A DNA stretch of 64,000 bases, taken from NCBI RefSeq assembly GCF_002412165.1, contig NZ_NXIA01000014.1, positions 1 through 64,000 on the forward strand, in the 5' to 3' direction. Shown here piece after piece: positions 24,758 through 36,172 of the stretch. Every line of letters begins with the position of its first letter. Position 1 is the stretch's first letter. Made by a program: the position numbers and the translations under genes. This DNA comes from Curtobacterium sp. 'Ferrero' (lineage in GTDB: Bacteria > Actinomycetota > Actinomycetes > Actinomycetales > Microbacteriaceae). The notes beneath the pieces are model-generated. The model was not told the DNA's origin, made no database searches, and saw nothing but the letters and a program-made list of their open reading frames with translations.

Positions 24758-25663
24758 TCAGTCGACGGGCTCGGACTCCGCCGCCCGCTCGGCAGCCACC
24801 CGCTCCGCCCGCTCGGTCGCCGCCCAGGTCCCGAGGAGCGCCAGGCTCCGCTCCGACTCACTGCCCGGCTCGGCACCGTACGTGAACATCGTCAACCCGG
24901 GGTCGGCGACGAGCTCGAGCGCCTCGTACGTCAGCTCCAGCAGCCCCACGGCGGGGTGGTCGATGCGTTTGCGCCCGGTGCGGTGCGAGCGGACGTCGTG
25001 CGCGGCCCACCACGTGCGGAACTCCTCGCTCCGCGTCGACAGCTCGCCGACGAGGGTGACGAGTCCGGGCTCGCACGGGTTGGACACGGCGGCGGCGCGC
25101 AGGACCGCCACGGCGTCACGGGCGGTGTGCGCCCAGTCCGGGAAGAACGAGCGCGCGGCCGGGTCGAGGAACGTGAACCGGGCGGTGTTGACCGGTCGTC
25201 CGGGTCCCGCGAACATCGGCGCGTACAGCGCCCGTCCGAGCTCGTTCGTGGCGATGACGTCGCCGCGGTCGTTGCGCACCCACGCCGGTGCGCCCGTGAT
25301 GGCGTCGAGGAGGTGCTGGATACCGGGACGGACCCGCGTGGGCACGTTGCGGTGCATGCTCTTCACGCCGGCGTTCGCGAGCCGTGCGAGGTCCCACAGG
25401 TGCGCCCGCTCGTCGTCGTCGAGCCGGAGGGCGCTCGCGAGCCCGTCGAGCACGCTGTCGGACACGCCCTTCAGCGTGCCGCGCTCGAGCCGCGTGTAGT
25501 AGTCGACGCTGACGCCGGCGAGCATCGCGACCTCGTGCCGCCGGAGCCCCGGCACCCGTCGCACGCCGCCGCCGAACGACGGCATGCCGACCTCGTCCGG
25601 GGTGAGCCGCGCCCGTCGTGAGGACAGGAAGTCCCGGATCTCCTTGCGCACGTCGATACCCAT
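24758..25663 (-). CDS. XRE-family regulator with MmyB-like ligand-binding domain
   Basis: A 301-residue DNA-binding regulator. The N-terminal helix-turn-helix reads RVPGLRRHEVAMLAGVSVDYYTRLERG, the hallmark of the MmyB-type group, and the C-terminal half (ITGAPAWVRNDRGDVIATNELGRALY ... ARFTFLDPAARSFFPDW) is the PAS-like MmyB ligand domain that binds fatty acids in known members. ATG 25663 has TAGCCT 7 bases upstream. The longer frame from 26095 is antisense to the next gene and rejected. Targets are probably nearby oxidoreductases; not shown. Confidence 0.88.
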   Translation of the reverse strand: MGIDVRKEIRDFLSSRRARLTPDEVGMPSFGGGVRRVPGLRRHEVAMLAGVSVDYYTRLERGTLKGVSDSVLDGLASALRLDDDERAHLWDLARLANAGVKSMHRNVPTRVRPGIQHLLDAITGAPAWVRNDRGDVIATNELGRALYAPMFAGPGRPVNTARFTFLDPAARSFFPDWAHTARDAVAVLRAAAVSNPCEPGLVTLVGELSTRSEEFRTWWAAHDVRSHRTGRKRIDHPAVGLLELTYEALELVADPGLTMFTYGAEPGSESERSLALLGTWAATERAERVAAERAAESEPVD

Positions 25664-25730
25664 GCGCGCAAGGCTACGTGGCACCACCGGCGGCGGACCA
25701 GGTACCGGCGGTACCCGCCTGGGCGCGGGG

Positions 25731-25774
25731 CGGACGGGAGGCCCGTGGCGGCGCCACCACGTGCCTCCCGTCCG
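25731..25774. repeat. Family-1 intergenic palindrome, copy 6
   Basis: CGGACGGGAGGC ... GCCTCCCGTCCG with an inner CCGTGGCGGCGCCACCACGT stem. It is 39 bases beyond the stop of the CorC-type gene on the minus strand. Confidence 0.85.
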
Positions 25775-25812
25775 GCGTCCGGTCGCGTCGCGTCGGCGCC
25801 CGCCGACCCCGG

Positions 25813-27105
25813 TCAGGGCGTGTCGGCGGGAACCGGGCGCTCGCGCGCCGACAGGCGCACGCGAGCGACGCGGTGGCCGTCCATCGCTGCGACCTCGAGC
25901 GTCCACTCGTCGAGCTCGACGACGTCGCCGACCTCGGGCACCCGGTCGAGGTGCACCTGCACGAGGCCGCCGACCGTCTCGTAGTCGCCGTCGGGCAGCA
26001 CCGGGCCACCGTCGGCGGCCAGGTCCTCGAGCACGAGGGCGCCGTCCACGGTGTCGTGCCCGGGACCGACCGGCTCGCGCTCGACGGTGTCCCACTCGTC
26101 GCGGATGCGGCCGACGAGGTCCTCGAGCAGGGCCTCGAGCGTGACCATGCCCGCGCTCCCGCCGTACTCGTCGACGACCAGCGCGATCTGGTGGCCGTCG
26201 GTCCGCATCTCGGCGATGGCGCTCGACAGCGACTTCGTCTCGGGCATCGCGAGGACGGGACGGACGATGCTCGACAGCGACGCCTCGGGGTCCTCGGGAC
26301 GGAGCAGGTCGCGGAGGTGCACGAAGCCGGTGACGTCGTCGCGCGAGCCGGAGGTGACGAGGTACCGGGTGTGGCCGACGTCGATCGCGCGGTCGGTCGC
26401 CTGCCGGACGGTCAGGTCGGCGTCGAGCGTCGCGACGTCGTACCAGGGGCGCATCGACTCGCGGAGGGTGCGGTCACCGGCGTCCAGCGCGCTCTGCGCG
26501 ATCTGCCGACCCTGCGCGTCGATCGCGTCGTGCTCGGCGACGAGCGAGCGCAGCTCCTCGGTGCTCATCGACTCGCTGCGGGCGTCCGGGTCGCCGCCGA
26601 GCAGGCGCACGACGGCGTTCGTCGTGGTCGACAGCACCCAGATGACCGGACGCATGAGCGTCGCGAACCGGTCGAGCGGCGGGGCGACGAGCATCGAGAA
26701 GCCCTCCGCGCGCTGCAGGGCGAGGCGCTTCGGCACGAGCTCGCCGAACACGAGCGACAGGTACGCGATCACGAGGGTGAGCAGGACGAGCGCGACCGCC
26801 TCGGCCGCCCCGCGCTCGAGACCGAGGCCCTGCAGCAGCGGGGCGATGTCGGGGGCGATCGACGAGGCACCGTAGGCGGCCGAGAAGAACCCCGCGACGG
26901 TGACGCCGATCTGGACGGCGGAGAGAAAGCGGTTGGGGTCGCGGCCGAGTCGGGCGACCCGGGCACCGCGGCTCCCACGGCGCTCGAGCTGCCGGAGCTG
27001 GGACTCGCGGAGGGAGACGAGGGCGATCTCGGCGGCGGCGAACACGCCGCCGACGAGCACGAAGAGGATGACGAGCCCGAAGGCGATCCAGGTGTCGGCG
27101 CCCAT
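25813..27105 (-). CDS. CNNM/CorC-type hemolysin family protein (DUF21-CBS-CorC)
   Basis: A 430-residue membrane protein with three domains: DUF21/CNNM transmembrane part (residues 1-180, with FAAAEIALVSL and VFGELVPKRLALQ), a CBS pair (about 200-330, with RYLVTSGSRDDVTGFVHLRDL) and a C-terminal CorC/HlyC domain (GGLVQVHLDRVPEVGDVV). Known members take part in magnesium or cobalt handling; the hemolysin name is historical. Start ATG 27105. The 176 bases upstream are an unexplained leader with repeated CCTGTG. Confidence 0.88.
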   Translation of the reverse strand: MGADTWIAFGLVILFVLVGGVFAAAEIALVSLRESQLRQLERRGSRGARVARLGRDPNRFLSAVQIGVTVAGFFSAAYGASSIAPDIAPLLQGLGLERGAAEAVALVLLTLVIAYLSLVFGELVPKRLALQRAEGFSMLVAPPLDRFATLMRPVIWVLSTTTNAVVRLLGGDPDARSESMSTEELRSLVAEHDAIDAQGRQIAQSALDAGDRTLRESMRPWYDVATLDADLTVRQATDRAIDVGHTRYLVTSGSRDDVTGFVHLRDLLRPEDPEASLSSIVRPVLAMPETKSLSSAIAEMRTDGHQIALVVDEYGGSAGMVTLEALLEDLVGRIRDEWDTVEREPVGPGHDTVDGALVLEDLAADGGPVLPDGDYETVGGLVQVHLDRVPEVGDVVELDEWTLEVAAMDGHRVARVRLSARERPVPADTP

Positions 27106-27281
27106 CAGCGGGTGGTCCGCTCAGCTCGGGGCGGTACCGGTCGCGTGCGGGCGCTGGGCCTGTGACAGTCGTCCATGCCTGTGAGTCTGCACAGGGTGGC
27201 TGGGACGCTGCCCCATCCGTGCTGCACGACGCCTGTGGGTCGACCGGGCCTGCGGGGCGACGGAGCCGGAGCCGGGTGTCG
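27106..27281. other. Unexplained leader of the CorC-type gene
   Basis: The hexamer CCTGTG occurs three times on the plus strand (27159-27164, 27178-27183, 27232-27237) with a single CACAGG at 27190-27195, so in minus-strand RNA one CCTGTG faces several CACAGG partners. The closest pair makes a 6-bp hairpin with a 6-base loop. No family of riboswitch is recognised. No gene is seen. Confidence 0.35.
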
Positions 27282-28244
27282 CTACGCGGTGAGCGAGCGG
27301 CCGATGCGGGCCTCGAGCCACGCTTCCGGGTCGATCGGCGTGACGCCGTCCATGAGGACCTCGAGGTGCAGGTGCGCACCGGTCGACACCCCGGAGTTCC
27401 CGACCTGGCCGATGAACTCGCCCGCCTCGACGGTGTCGCCGACCTTGAGCGGGGTCGATCCGGGGACCATGTGGCCGTACAGGGTGGCGACCTTGCGACC
27501 GTCGATCACGTGGTCGATCACGACCGCGGTGCCGTAGTTGAAGTAGGTGCCGGCGACCCGCACCGTGCCCGCGGCGACCGCACCGATCGGGGTGCCGAGA
27601 CCCGGGGTGAAGTCGAGCCCCTGGTGCAGCGACGAGCACGCCCCGCACGGAGCCGACCGGTACCCGAACCCGGAGCTCATCCGCACCGGTCCGGGGAACG
27701 GCGACCGGACCTCGCCGCCGAACGAGACCGAGGTGCCCGGGGTCCCGTCCGAGCCGCCGCCGACCGTGAAGCCGTCGCGGGCGGGATCGGCCAAGGCGGC
27801 GACCTGGGTGACGGCGTAGTCCTGGCCGGCGACGCTCGGTGCGAGGGTCGAGGTGGCGACCGCACCGGAGCCGGCGGCGTGCGCGGGCGTGGCCGAGGCG
27901 GCGAAGAGGACGAACGCGGCGAGGGCGCTCGTCGCGGTGACCCGGCTGGCCCGGTTCGCGGAGCGCAGCGGGTCCAGTGCGCGCAGGGGGTTCGTCCGGG
28001 AGGCGCGGGCCGGCTCCGCAGGGCGTGTCACCCGGCTGCTGCGGCGTGCGTCCGCGGTGCGGGCGGCCTCCGTGCTGCGGTGCGCCTCGGCGGCACGGGC
28101 AGCCTTCGTGCTGCGGCGCTCTTCCGCCGGGCGGGTCGTCTTCGTGCAGCGGCCCGCGGCGCGTTCCGCCTCGAGGGCGGCGCGACGGGACAGGTGCACC
28201 ACCGGGGTCGCCGGGTGCTGGTCGTCGAGGGGTGCAGTCGTCAT
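27282..28244 (-). CDS. M23 family metallopeptidase
   Basis: A 320-residue peptidoglycan endopeptidase. The C-terminal LytM domain has the zinc ligands in LHQGLDFTPG (His, Asp) and HLHLEVLMDG (His), with YGHMVPGSTPLKVGD between them. A transmembrane or signal segment (ATSALAAFVLFAASATPAHA) sits unusually far in, at about residues 103-125, after a basic, repeat-like cytoplasmic N-terminus rich in ARR, RST and ARA motifs. The domain would face the cell wall. ATG 28244. Its 3' end is 176 bases from the CorC-type gene. Confidence 0.88.
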   Translation of the reverse strand: MTTAPLDDQHPATPVVHLSRRAALEAERAAGRCTKTTRPAEERRSTKAARAAEAHRSTEAARTADARRSSRVTRPAEPARASRTNPLRALDPLRSANRASRVTATSALAAFVLFAASATPAHAAGSGAVATSTLAPSVAGQDYAVTQVAALADPARDGFTVGGGSDGTPGTSVSFGGEVRSPFPGPVRMSSGFGYRSAPCGACSSLHQGLDFTPGLGTPIGAVAAGTVRVAGTYFNYGTAVVIDHVIDGRKVATLYGHMVPGSTPLKVGDTVEAGEFIGQVGNSGVSTGAHLHLEVLMDGVTPIDPEAWLEARIGRSLTA

Positions 28245-28381
28245 GGCCGCCCACCATTCTGCACGACTCTGTCGGTTTGTACAGGCCCGGACGTGATCAT
28301 TCCGTTACCGGAGCGCACGGTCCGCGCCACGTCCCGCGCCGATCGGTAGTGTCCGAGGAGAGCGACCGGAAGGACCCCGCC

Positions 28382-28876
28382 ATGGCCCGCACGCCGCGCG
28401 AACGCCACGAACCGATCAACCTGCGCGCGGCCGAGGTGGTGCTCGCCGGCACGCAGGACCTCCTGCCGGTGCTTCGCGGCGCTGCCGTGCGGGCCGGTGT
28501 GGACGCGATGCGGATGCGGGTCGTCGGGGTGGACGACCTGCCCGACCCCGGTGAGCGGGGTGCCGCGGAACTCGCGGTGATCGCCATCCGCCGACCCGGC
28601 GACGACCCCGCGTTCCACCGGGCGCACGAAGCCGCCGAACTGATCGCTCCGCTGCTCGCCCCGAACGCGGTGCGGATCGTCGTCACCGTGTCCGGCATGA
28701 CCCGCCTCGCGCCGAAGCTCGAACGCACCCTGACGTCGGAGGTGCTCCACCAGATCAGTGCGGCCTCGGCGCCGTCCGGGTCGTCGCGCCCGTTCCGGAG
28801 CCTCCGGATGCGGCTCGGGCTCGCCGGCCTGAAGGCGTCGGGCGTCCGCGTCTTCCGCGTGTCGATCGGGACCTGA
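28382..28876 (+). CDS. Conserved-looking hypothetical protein
   Basis: A 164-residue soluble protein, not recognised. It has no signal peptide or membrane segment; the centre (ERGAAELAVIAIRRPGDD ... APNAVRIVVTVSG) looks like a small alpha/beta fold, and the C-terminus is basic (FRSLRMRLGLAGLKASGVRVFRV). A TAGTGT element about 33 bases upstream and GGAAGGA before ATG 28382 give it normal expression signals. It diverges from the M23 peptidase gene. No function is proposed. Confidence 0.65.
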   Translation: MARTPRERHEPINLRAAEVVLAGTQDLLPVLRGAAVRAGVDAMRMRVVGVDDLPDPGERGAAELAVIAIRRPGDDPAFHRAHEAAELIAPLLAPNAVRIVVTVSGMTRLAPKLERTLTSEVLHQISAASAPSGSSRPFRSLRMRLGLAGLKASGVRVFRVSIGT

Positions 28877-28899
28877 CCGCGGTCGTCGGTCCCGTGCGG

Positions 28900-29280
28900 T
28901 CAGTCCCGGTCGGGTGACGGAGACGGCGAGGTGCCCGCGTGCACGGCGCCGGCCTGCACGGCGGACCGCGGAGGCGCTGCGTGCGCGACGACCGCCACAC
29001 TGCCCACCGCCAGCACGACCGCGAGGGTGCCGGCCGTCACGGCGGTCCCGATGCGACGGAGCCGCCCGCGGGACCGGCGGTCGCGCGGAGCGAAGCGCGC
29101 CAGTCCGCGGGCCGGCTCCGGGCCGACGAGCCACGGACCCGAACCGTCGGCGTCGTACGAGAACGGCCCGGAGCCGTCGGGGGCGTAGCGGTGCGGACCG
29201 CTGCCGTCCACCGCGTAGGCGGAGCGGAGGTCCTCGGCCGTCCACCCGAAGTCCTCGGGGGTCCGTCGTGCTGTCGTCAT
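28900..29280 (-). CDS. Small single-pass membrane protein with DGSGP repeats
   Basis: A 126-residue protein. The N-terminal half carries three repeats of about 11 residues with the core Asp-Gly-Ser-Gly-Pro (YAVDGSGPHR, YAPDGSGPFS, YDADGSGPWL). A basic stretch (RDRRSRGRLRR) precedes one transmembrane helix (IGTAVTAGTLAVVLAVGSVAVVA), so the repeats are probably cytoplasmic and a short Ser/Pro tail is outside. Start ATG 29280 has GGAGGAG upstream. Function unknown. It is convergent with the hypothetical gene on its left and divergent from icd. Confidence 0.7.
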   Translation of the reverse strand: MTTARRTPEDFGWTAEDLRSAYAVDGSGPHRYAPDGSGPFSYDADGSGPWLVGPEPARGLARFAPRDRRSRGRLRRIGTAVTAGTLAVVLAVGSVAVVAHAAPPRSAVQAGAVHAGTSPSPSPDRD

Positions 29281-29404
29281 GGCCTGCTCCTCCCACCGCG
29301 ACCGGTGAGCCGCGGAAGACCAGTCCACGCGCCCTGCCCATGAAACGACCATGTGCCTTCCGGGCGGCCGCCGTTCGTTCGCTGGGAGGCGACCCGACCA
29401 GGTA

Positions 29405-29441
29405 TCTTGACATCGAGACATCCCGCGCCTGCGAGTAGCGT
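29405..29441 (+). promoter_or_regulatory. Palindromic operator / promoter region of icd
   Basis: TCTTGACATCGAGA (29405-29418) is a palindrome of the form TCTYGAYRTCRAGA and contains a perfect TTGACA -35-like hexamer (29407-29412). A TAGCGT hexamer follows at 29436-29441, spaced somewhat too far for a simple promoter with that -35. It lies 65-80 bases before the isocitrate dehydrogenase start, so a repressor or activator site for central metabolism is likely. Confidence 0.5.
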
Positions 29442-29481
29442 GGGACGTACCGACGGCATGAACAAGGGAGTACCCGCCAGC

Positions 29482-31692
<2,211 letters not shown>

Positions 31693-31706
31693 GCGCGACC
31701 ACGCCA

Positions 31707-31750
31707 CGGACGGGAGGCCCGGTGCCAGCTGGCACCGGGCCTCCCGTCCG
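31707..31750. repeat. Family-1 intergenic palindrome, copy 7
   Basis: A near-perfect palindrome: CGGACGGGAGGC, CCGGTGCCAG, CTGGCACCGG, GCCTCCCGTCCG. It starts 15 bases after the icd stop. Between it and the convergent DUF3817 gene are about 185 bases without a gene, holding a weak AGGTTCC / GGAACCT pair. Confidence 0.9.
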
Positions 31751-31935
31751 TCCCGGGGTGCGTTGGTACCCCGCGCGCGCTCCCCCGCGCCCGATCCCCC
31801 AGGTTCCGAATCTTCGGCATCTCGCGCTCGCAGGTGGCCGTGAACGGAACCTCGGTGGACATGAGCGGCGAGTCGTGGAACCGCGAGGGCGCGGCGCCGG
31901 GCCCTCCGTGCCGCGCGCCCCCCCCGCCGCGCCCG

Positions 31936-32391
31936 TCAGCTGCGCGCCGGCACCGGCGGGCCGACCACGAGCAGCCCGGAGAACACGAGCGCGATCGCGA
32001 CCACACCGATCGCGACCGAGAGCACCGGCCGCCGCACCACGAAGAACAGCAGGCGGTCCCGGACGCCCACGCGCCCCTCGCCCGACCGACGCCACCCGCC
32101 ATCGAGCATCCCGCGCCGAGCGACGGCGACCTCGAACGGCACCGTCGCGTAGGGCACGACCGCGCTCGCCCAGCCGAGCACGAGCGCCCCGGTCGACCAC
32201 CGCTGGTTCACCGCGACGACCGTCGTGACCACGAGGTAGGCCAGGAACACGAAGCCGTGCACGCTCCCGCCGATGCGCACGCCCCAGTCGCCGGCGTGCA
32301 CGACGTACTTCAGCACCATCCCGGCGATCAGGAGCGTCCAGGTCACGAGTTCGGCCACGGCGGCGGCACGGAACAGGGATCGCGAAGTCAT
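31936..32391 (-). CDS. DUF3817 membrane protein
   Basis: A 151-residue membrane protein with the DUF3817 pattern: LFRAAAVAELVTWTLLIAGMVLKY, then GSVHGFVFLAYLVVTTVVAV with the conserved His, then WSTGALVLGWASAVVPYATVPFE. A fourth helix near the C-terminus (LSVAIGVVAIALVFSGLLVV) is preceded by a basic loop. Function unknown. ATG 32391 begins the conserved N-terminus (MTSRSLFRAA). Confidence 0.8.
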   Translation of the reverse strand: MTSRSLFRAAAVAELVTWTLLIAGMVLKYVVHAGDWGVRIGGSVHGFVFLAYLVVTTVVAVNQRWSTGALVLGWASAVVPYATVPFEVAVARRGMLDGGWRRSGEGRVGVRDRLLFFVVRRPVLSVAIGVVAIALVFSGLLVVGPPVPARS

Positions 32392-32521
32392 GCCGACATG
32401 GTGACGCACCGTCCCCGACAGAACCCCGACACCGACACCCGACACCCGACATCCCCACACCCACACCCGACACGCCGCCGGTCGTATCGATTCGACCCGC
32501 ACTCCCGCTAGCGTTGACGGC

Positions 32522-33643
32522 ATGTCGACGACGACACCGAACAGCACACCAACCCTCCGCGTCGGGGTGATCGGGCTCGGCTTCGCCGGCACCACCCACC
32601 TCGACGCCTACACCGCGCTCCCCGGGGTCGAGGTCATCGCCCTCGCGGGGCAGGAGACCGACCGGCTCCACGAACTCGCCGACTCCCGGGGCGTCGAGCA
32701 CCGGTACGAGGACTGGCAGGACCTCGTGGCGCGCGACGACCTCGACGTCGTCTCGATCGGCGTCCCGAACGCCTTGCACCACCCGATCGCGGTGGCGGCC
32801 CTCGAGTCCGGCAAGCACGCGTTCTGCGAGAAGCCGCTCGCCACGACGGGCGACCAGGCGCAGGAGATGGTCGACGCCGCCGTGCGGAACGACCGCGTGC
32901 TCGAGGTCGCCTACAACCACCGTCGCCGCGCGGACGTGCAGTTCCTCGGCGCCCACCTCGCGCAGCGCGACGCCGAGGGCAACGGTCCGCTCGGGCACGT
33001 CTACCACGCCCGCGCGAGCTGGCTCCGTCGGGCGGGCATCCCCGGCATCCGCAGTTGGTTCGCGAACAAGGAGACCGCGGGCGGCGGGCCGCTCATCGAC
33101 CTCGGCTCGCACGTGCTCGACATCGCCCTGCACCTGCTCGGCGAACCCCGCGTCGTGACCGCGAGCGCCGTGGCGTACAACGAGCTCGGCAGCGCCGGCC
33201 GGGGCGGCAGCGACCGCGACCCGGTGTCCGCCGCGACCGGTCGGCCTTTCGACGTGGAGGACTTCTCGAGCGCCCTGCTCCGGTTCGAGGACGGGTCGAG
33301 CCTGCTGCTCCAGGCGAGCTGGGCGAGCTACTCGAAGGACGTCGAGGACATCGAGGTCGAGCTCCTCGGTTCGACGGGCGGCGCACGGCTGTTCGTCCGC
33401 GACTACGCCACCGAGGGCACGGTCACGCTCTACTCCGACGAGCAGGGCGTCCCGACCGTCACCCGCCCGGGCGTCCGGGTCCCGGCCGGGCACCACCAGC
33501 GGGTCATCGAGGAGTTCCTCGCCACGATCCGCTCCGGGACCCACGAGGGGCACCACGGGGAGTTCGCACTGCACCGCAGCCGTGTCGTCGACGCGATCTA
33601 CGCGTCCGCTGCTGCCGGTCGAGAGATGGAGGTCACGGCATGA
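32522..33643 (+). CDS. Gfo/Idh/MocA family oxidoreductase
   Basis: A 373-residue NAD(P)-dependent sugar or inositol oxidoreductase. The cofactor loop is [17 protein letters not shown], followed by [11 protein letters not shown] (the EKP motif) and the active-site region [21 protein letters not shown] with catalytic Asp and His. ATG 32522 has TAGCGT 7 bases upstream, a leaderless-type start. The ThuA gene begins at 33640 inside this stop (ATGA), and this pairing is common in sugar catabolism (trehalose, glucoside 3-oxidation). Confidence 0.92.
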   Translation: MSTTTPNSTPTLRVGVIGLGFAGTTHLDAYTALPGVEVIALAGQETDRLHELADSRGVEHRYEDWQDLVARDDLDVVSIGVPNALHHPIAVAALESGKHAFCEKPLATTGDQAQEMVDAAVRNDRVLEVAYNHRRRADVQFLGAHLAQRDAEGNGPLGHVYHARASWLRRAGIPGIRSWFANKETAGGGPLIDLGSHVLDIALHLLGEPRVVTASAVAYNELGSAGRGGSDRDPVSAATGRPFDVEDFSSALLRFEDGSSLLLQASWASYSKDVEDIEVELLGSTGGARLFVRDYATEGTVTLYSDEQGVPTVTRPGVRVPAGHHQRVIEEFLATIRSGTHEGHHGEFALHRSRVVDAIYASAAAGREMEVTA

Positions 33644-34407
33644 CGAAGGACGCACCGACGATCGTCGTCTGGAACGAGAACGTGCACGAGTCCCGCGGCG
33701 ACGCCACGGTCATCGGGCACTACCCGGACGGCATGCACGCGGTGATCGCCGCCGCGCTGCGGGAGCTCGTGCCCGGCGCCGACGTCTCCACCGCGACGCT
33801 GCAGGAGCCCGAGCACGGCCTGACCGCCGAACGCCTGGCGCGGACCGACGTGCTCTTCTGGTGGGGGCACGCGGCCCACGACGAGGTGTCCGACGCGGTC
33901 GTCGACCGTGTCGTCGACGCGGTGCACGCCGGCATGGGCCTGGTGGTGCTGCACTCCGGCCACTACTCGAAGCCGTTCAAGCGCCTGATGGGCACGACGT
34001 GCTCGCTCAAGTGGCGCAACGACGGCCAGGACCGCGAGCTCGTCTGGACGATCGCACCCGACCACCCGATCGCCGAGGGCGTCCCGCACCCGATCGTCAT
34101 CGACCAGCAGGAGATGTACGGCGAGTTCTTCGACATCCCGCGCCCCGACGAGGAGGTCTTCCTCTCGACGTTCTCCGGCGGCGAGGTGTTCCGGTCCGGC
34201 GTCGCGTACCGGCGCGGCCTCGGGAAGGTGTTCTACTTCTCGCCGGGCGACCAGGAGTACCCCGTCTACCACCACCCCGACGTGCAGCGGGTCCTCGCGA
34301 ACGCTGCCCGGTGGGCCGCCCCGGTGTCCGAGCGGCGCGAGCTGACCGCCGACCCTCACCCGCGGGACTGGTTCACGGCGGAGGGTGCGGGTAGACAGGG
34401 CGTGTGA
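33640..34407 (+). CDS. ThuA domain protein (trehalose-utilisation type)
   Basis: A 255-residue class I glutamine-amidotransferase-like fold of the ThuA family. Visible pieces are [49 protein letters not shown] (where other family members often have a conserved SGH-type motif), and [12 protein letters not shown]. It works with Gfo/Idh/MocA dehydrogenases in disaccharide or polyol breakdown, though the reaction is not settled. ATG 33640 overlaps the previous stop; its own stop overlaps the next GTG. Confidence 0.88.
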   Translation: MTKDAPTIVVWNENVHESRGDATVIGHYPDGMHAVIAAALRELVPGADVSTATLQEPEHGLTAERLARTDVLFWWGHAAHDEVSDAVVDRVVDAVHAGMGLVVLHSGHYSKPFKRLMGTTCSLKWRNDGQDRELVWTIAPDHPIAEGVPHPIVIDQQEMYGEFFDIPRPDEEVFLSTFSGGEVFRSGVAYRRGLGKVFYFSPGDQEYPVYHHPDVQRVLANAARWAAPVSERRELTADPHPRDWFTAEGAGRQGV

Positions 34408-35549
34408 CCCAGCTCGACCCCGCCGCACAGCTCGACCCCGCTGCACGCCGGACCGCCGTCGTGGAGGCCCTCGGCGTCCTCGGGAGCGGTCCGGAGGAGC
34501 GGTTCGACCGCATCACCCGGATGACCCAGGAGGCGTTCGGCGTGCCGCTGACCTTCCTCAACCTGGTGCACCACGAGGTCGTCACCACGCAGTCGACCTT
34601 CGGCTGGCAGCAGGGGTCGAGCGTGCCCGCGAGCGAGCAGTTCTGCGCGACGACGGTGCTGACGCCGGACCCGATGGTCATCCCGGACACGACCCTCGAC
34701 CCGCGGTTCGCCTTGACACCGGCGGTGGCGGAGCACGGCATCCGGTTCTACGCCGGCGCCCCGCTGTCGACGGTGGACGGAACGCGGGTCGGCACGCTCT
34801 GCGTGATGGACGCCCGACCGCGTGACTTCGGACCGGAGGACGTGGCGCTGCTCCAGGACCTCGCCCGGTGGGCGGAGCGGGAGCTCGGGCACGTCGTCGA
34901 CCGCCGACGGGTCCGTCGTGTGCTCGAGGGGCTCGTGCCGGAGCCGATCGCGGTCGCGGGCCACGACCTCGCGATCCTCGCCCTCCGCCCCGAGGGCAGG
35001 GACGTCGCCGACTGGCGGACCGCCGGCGACGGCTCGCTGCACCTGACGGTCGGCAGCGCGTCGGCCGGGGGCGCCTCGGCCATCGTGGCGGCGTCGGTGC
35101 GCGGCGCGGTCGCGGCGCGCACGGACGAGCCGCTCGACGCGGCCGTCGGCGCACTGGAGGCGCAGCTCGCGCCCGTCCTGTCGGCGGCGGGGGCCGTCGT
35201 GACGCTCACCCACGCCCGCGTCGACCCGGGATCGGGTCGCGTCGGGTACGTCGACGCCGGGCACGGCCTGGCGGCCGTCGTCCGGTCGGGCGGCGACGTG
35301 GAGGTGCTCCCTTCCGGTGGCCTGCCCCTCGGCCTGACGGCCCCCGGTGCTCCGCGGGCCGTCACGGAGCAGACGCTCGCGACCGGTGACGTCCTGGTGC
35401 TCGCCTCGGACGGCGCCGTCCGAGCGGGCGTGGCCGTCGAGACCCTCGCCCGGGCCGCCGCGTCGGACGGTCCCGACGGGGTGCGTGCCCTGCTGCCGAC
35501 GGGCGAGCCGGCGCACGACGTCACGGTCGTCGCGCTGACCCGGCGCTGA
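34404..35549 (+). CDS. GAF-domain protein with PP2C/SpoIIE-type phosphatase domain
   Basis: A 381-residue signalling protein. The N-terminal GAF sensor spans about residues 30-165 ([44 protein letters not shown]). The C-terminal half resembles SpoIIE-type PP2C phosphatases ([44 protein letters not shown]), although the first metal-binding Asp region ([13 protein letters not shown]) looks shortened. GTG 34404 overlaps the ThuA stop and also has TAGACA 6 bases upstream, so it may be transcribed alone. It may control an anti-anti-sigma cascade. Confidence 0.82.
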   Translation: MTQLDPAAQLDPAARRTAVVEALGVLGSGPEERFDRITRMTQEAFGVPLTFLNLVHHEVVTTQSTFGWQQGSSVPASEQFCATTVLTPDPMVIPDTTLDPRFALTPAVAEHGIRFYAGAPLSTVDGTRVGTLCVMDARPRDFGPEDVALLQDLARWAERELGHVVDRRRVRRVLEGLVPEPIAVAGHDLAILALRPEGRDVADWRTAGDGSLHLTVGSASAGGASAIVAASVRGAVAARTDEPLDAAVGALEAQLAPVLSAAGAVVTLTHARVDPGSGRVGYVDAGHGLAAVVRSGGDVEVLPSGGLPLGLTAPGAPRAVTEQTLATGDVLVLASDGAVRAGVAVETLARAAASDGPDGVRALLPTGEPAHDVTVVALTRR

Positions 35550-35610
35550 ACGGGGCGGTCAGAGCGAACGGTGTGGCCAGTGCGGACGGGGTCGGAGCCC
35601 GGGGGACCCG

Positions 35611-36051
35611 TCAGCGCCGAGGACCGGCGTCGCGGACGGGGTTCGCGGTGAGCGACACCACGAGCAGCGTCGCGAGCATGCCGACCCCGGCGAGCTCCAC
35701 CCCGAGGCCGAGGAGCTTCCAGTAGGCGCTGCCGACCACCTGTGGCTGCGTGATCGCCTCCGGCCACCACGGGTCGATGAGCGGGAGGGCGCTCGGGAAC
35801 GGGTCGAGACCGAAGACGACGAGTCCGCCGAGCATCAGGACGACGCCGAGCGCAGCCATCGCGCCCCGCGAGCGGCGGAGCATGCGGACGACGAGGGCCG
35901 CGCCCATCGCCGCGAGCCCGACCACGGCGATGAGGAACGCCGTGACGACGACGACCTGCGGGGCCAGGGCCACCCAGTCGAGCACGGCGACGGGCAGCAG
36001 CAGCCACCGACCCGCACGGGCCAGCACCCCCGGGTTCGTCCACGTGCGCAT
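35611..36051 (-). CDS. Hypothetical integral membrane protein
   Basis: A 146-residue protein with about four transmembrane helices (LLLPVAVLDWVALAPQVVVV, LIAVVGLAAMGAALVV, MAALGVVLMLGGLVVFGL, LLGLGVELAGVGMLATLLVV). No family is recognised. ATG 36051 has TACGGT 7 bases upstream, while the longer frame from 36201 has no signals. It diverges from the TetR gene with 121 bases between the starts, so the regulator may control it. Confidence 0.7.
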   Translation of the reverse strand: MRTWTNPGVLARAGRWLLLPVAVLDWVALAPQVVVVTAFLIAVVGLAAMGAALVVRMLRRSRGAMAALGVVLMLGGLVVFGLDPFPSALPLIDPWWPEAITQPQVVGSAYWKLLGLGVELAGVGMLATLLVVSLTANPVRDAGPRR

Positions 36052-36172
36052 GTCGACGACCGTAGGGCACGCGCGCTGGACGTCGGCCGACCACGGCCTG
36101 TGCAACCGCGGTCCGGACGGCTCGGGCGCAGCCACTACGATCGACTGCGCAGACACCGGAGGCAGAGGACGC

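Noticed and set aside
28245-28381. ydaO (cyclic di-AMP) riboswitch upstream of the M23 peptidase, as in many actinobacteria
   Set aside because: The 137-base gap to the divergent gene is too short and shows none of the expected conserved segments.
31800-31870. Gene or operator from the AGGTTCC / GGAACCT pair after icd
   Set aside because: The arms are only 7-8 bases and 37 bases apart, and the frames across them have no start signals.
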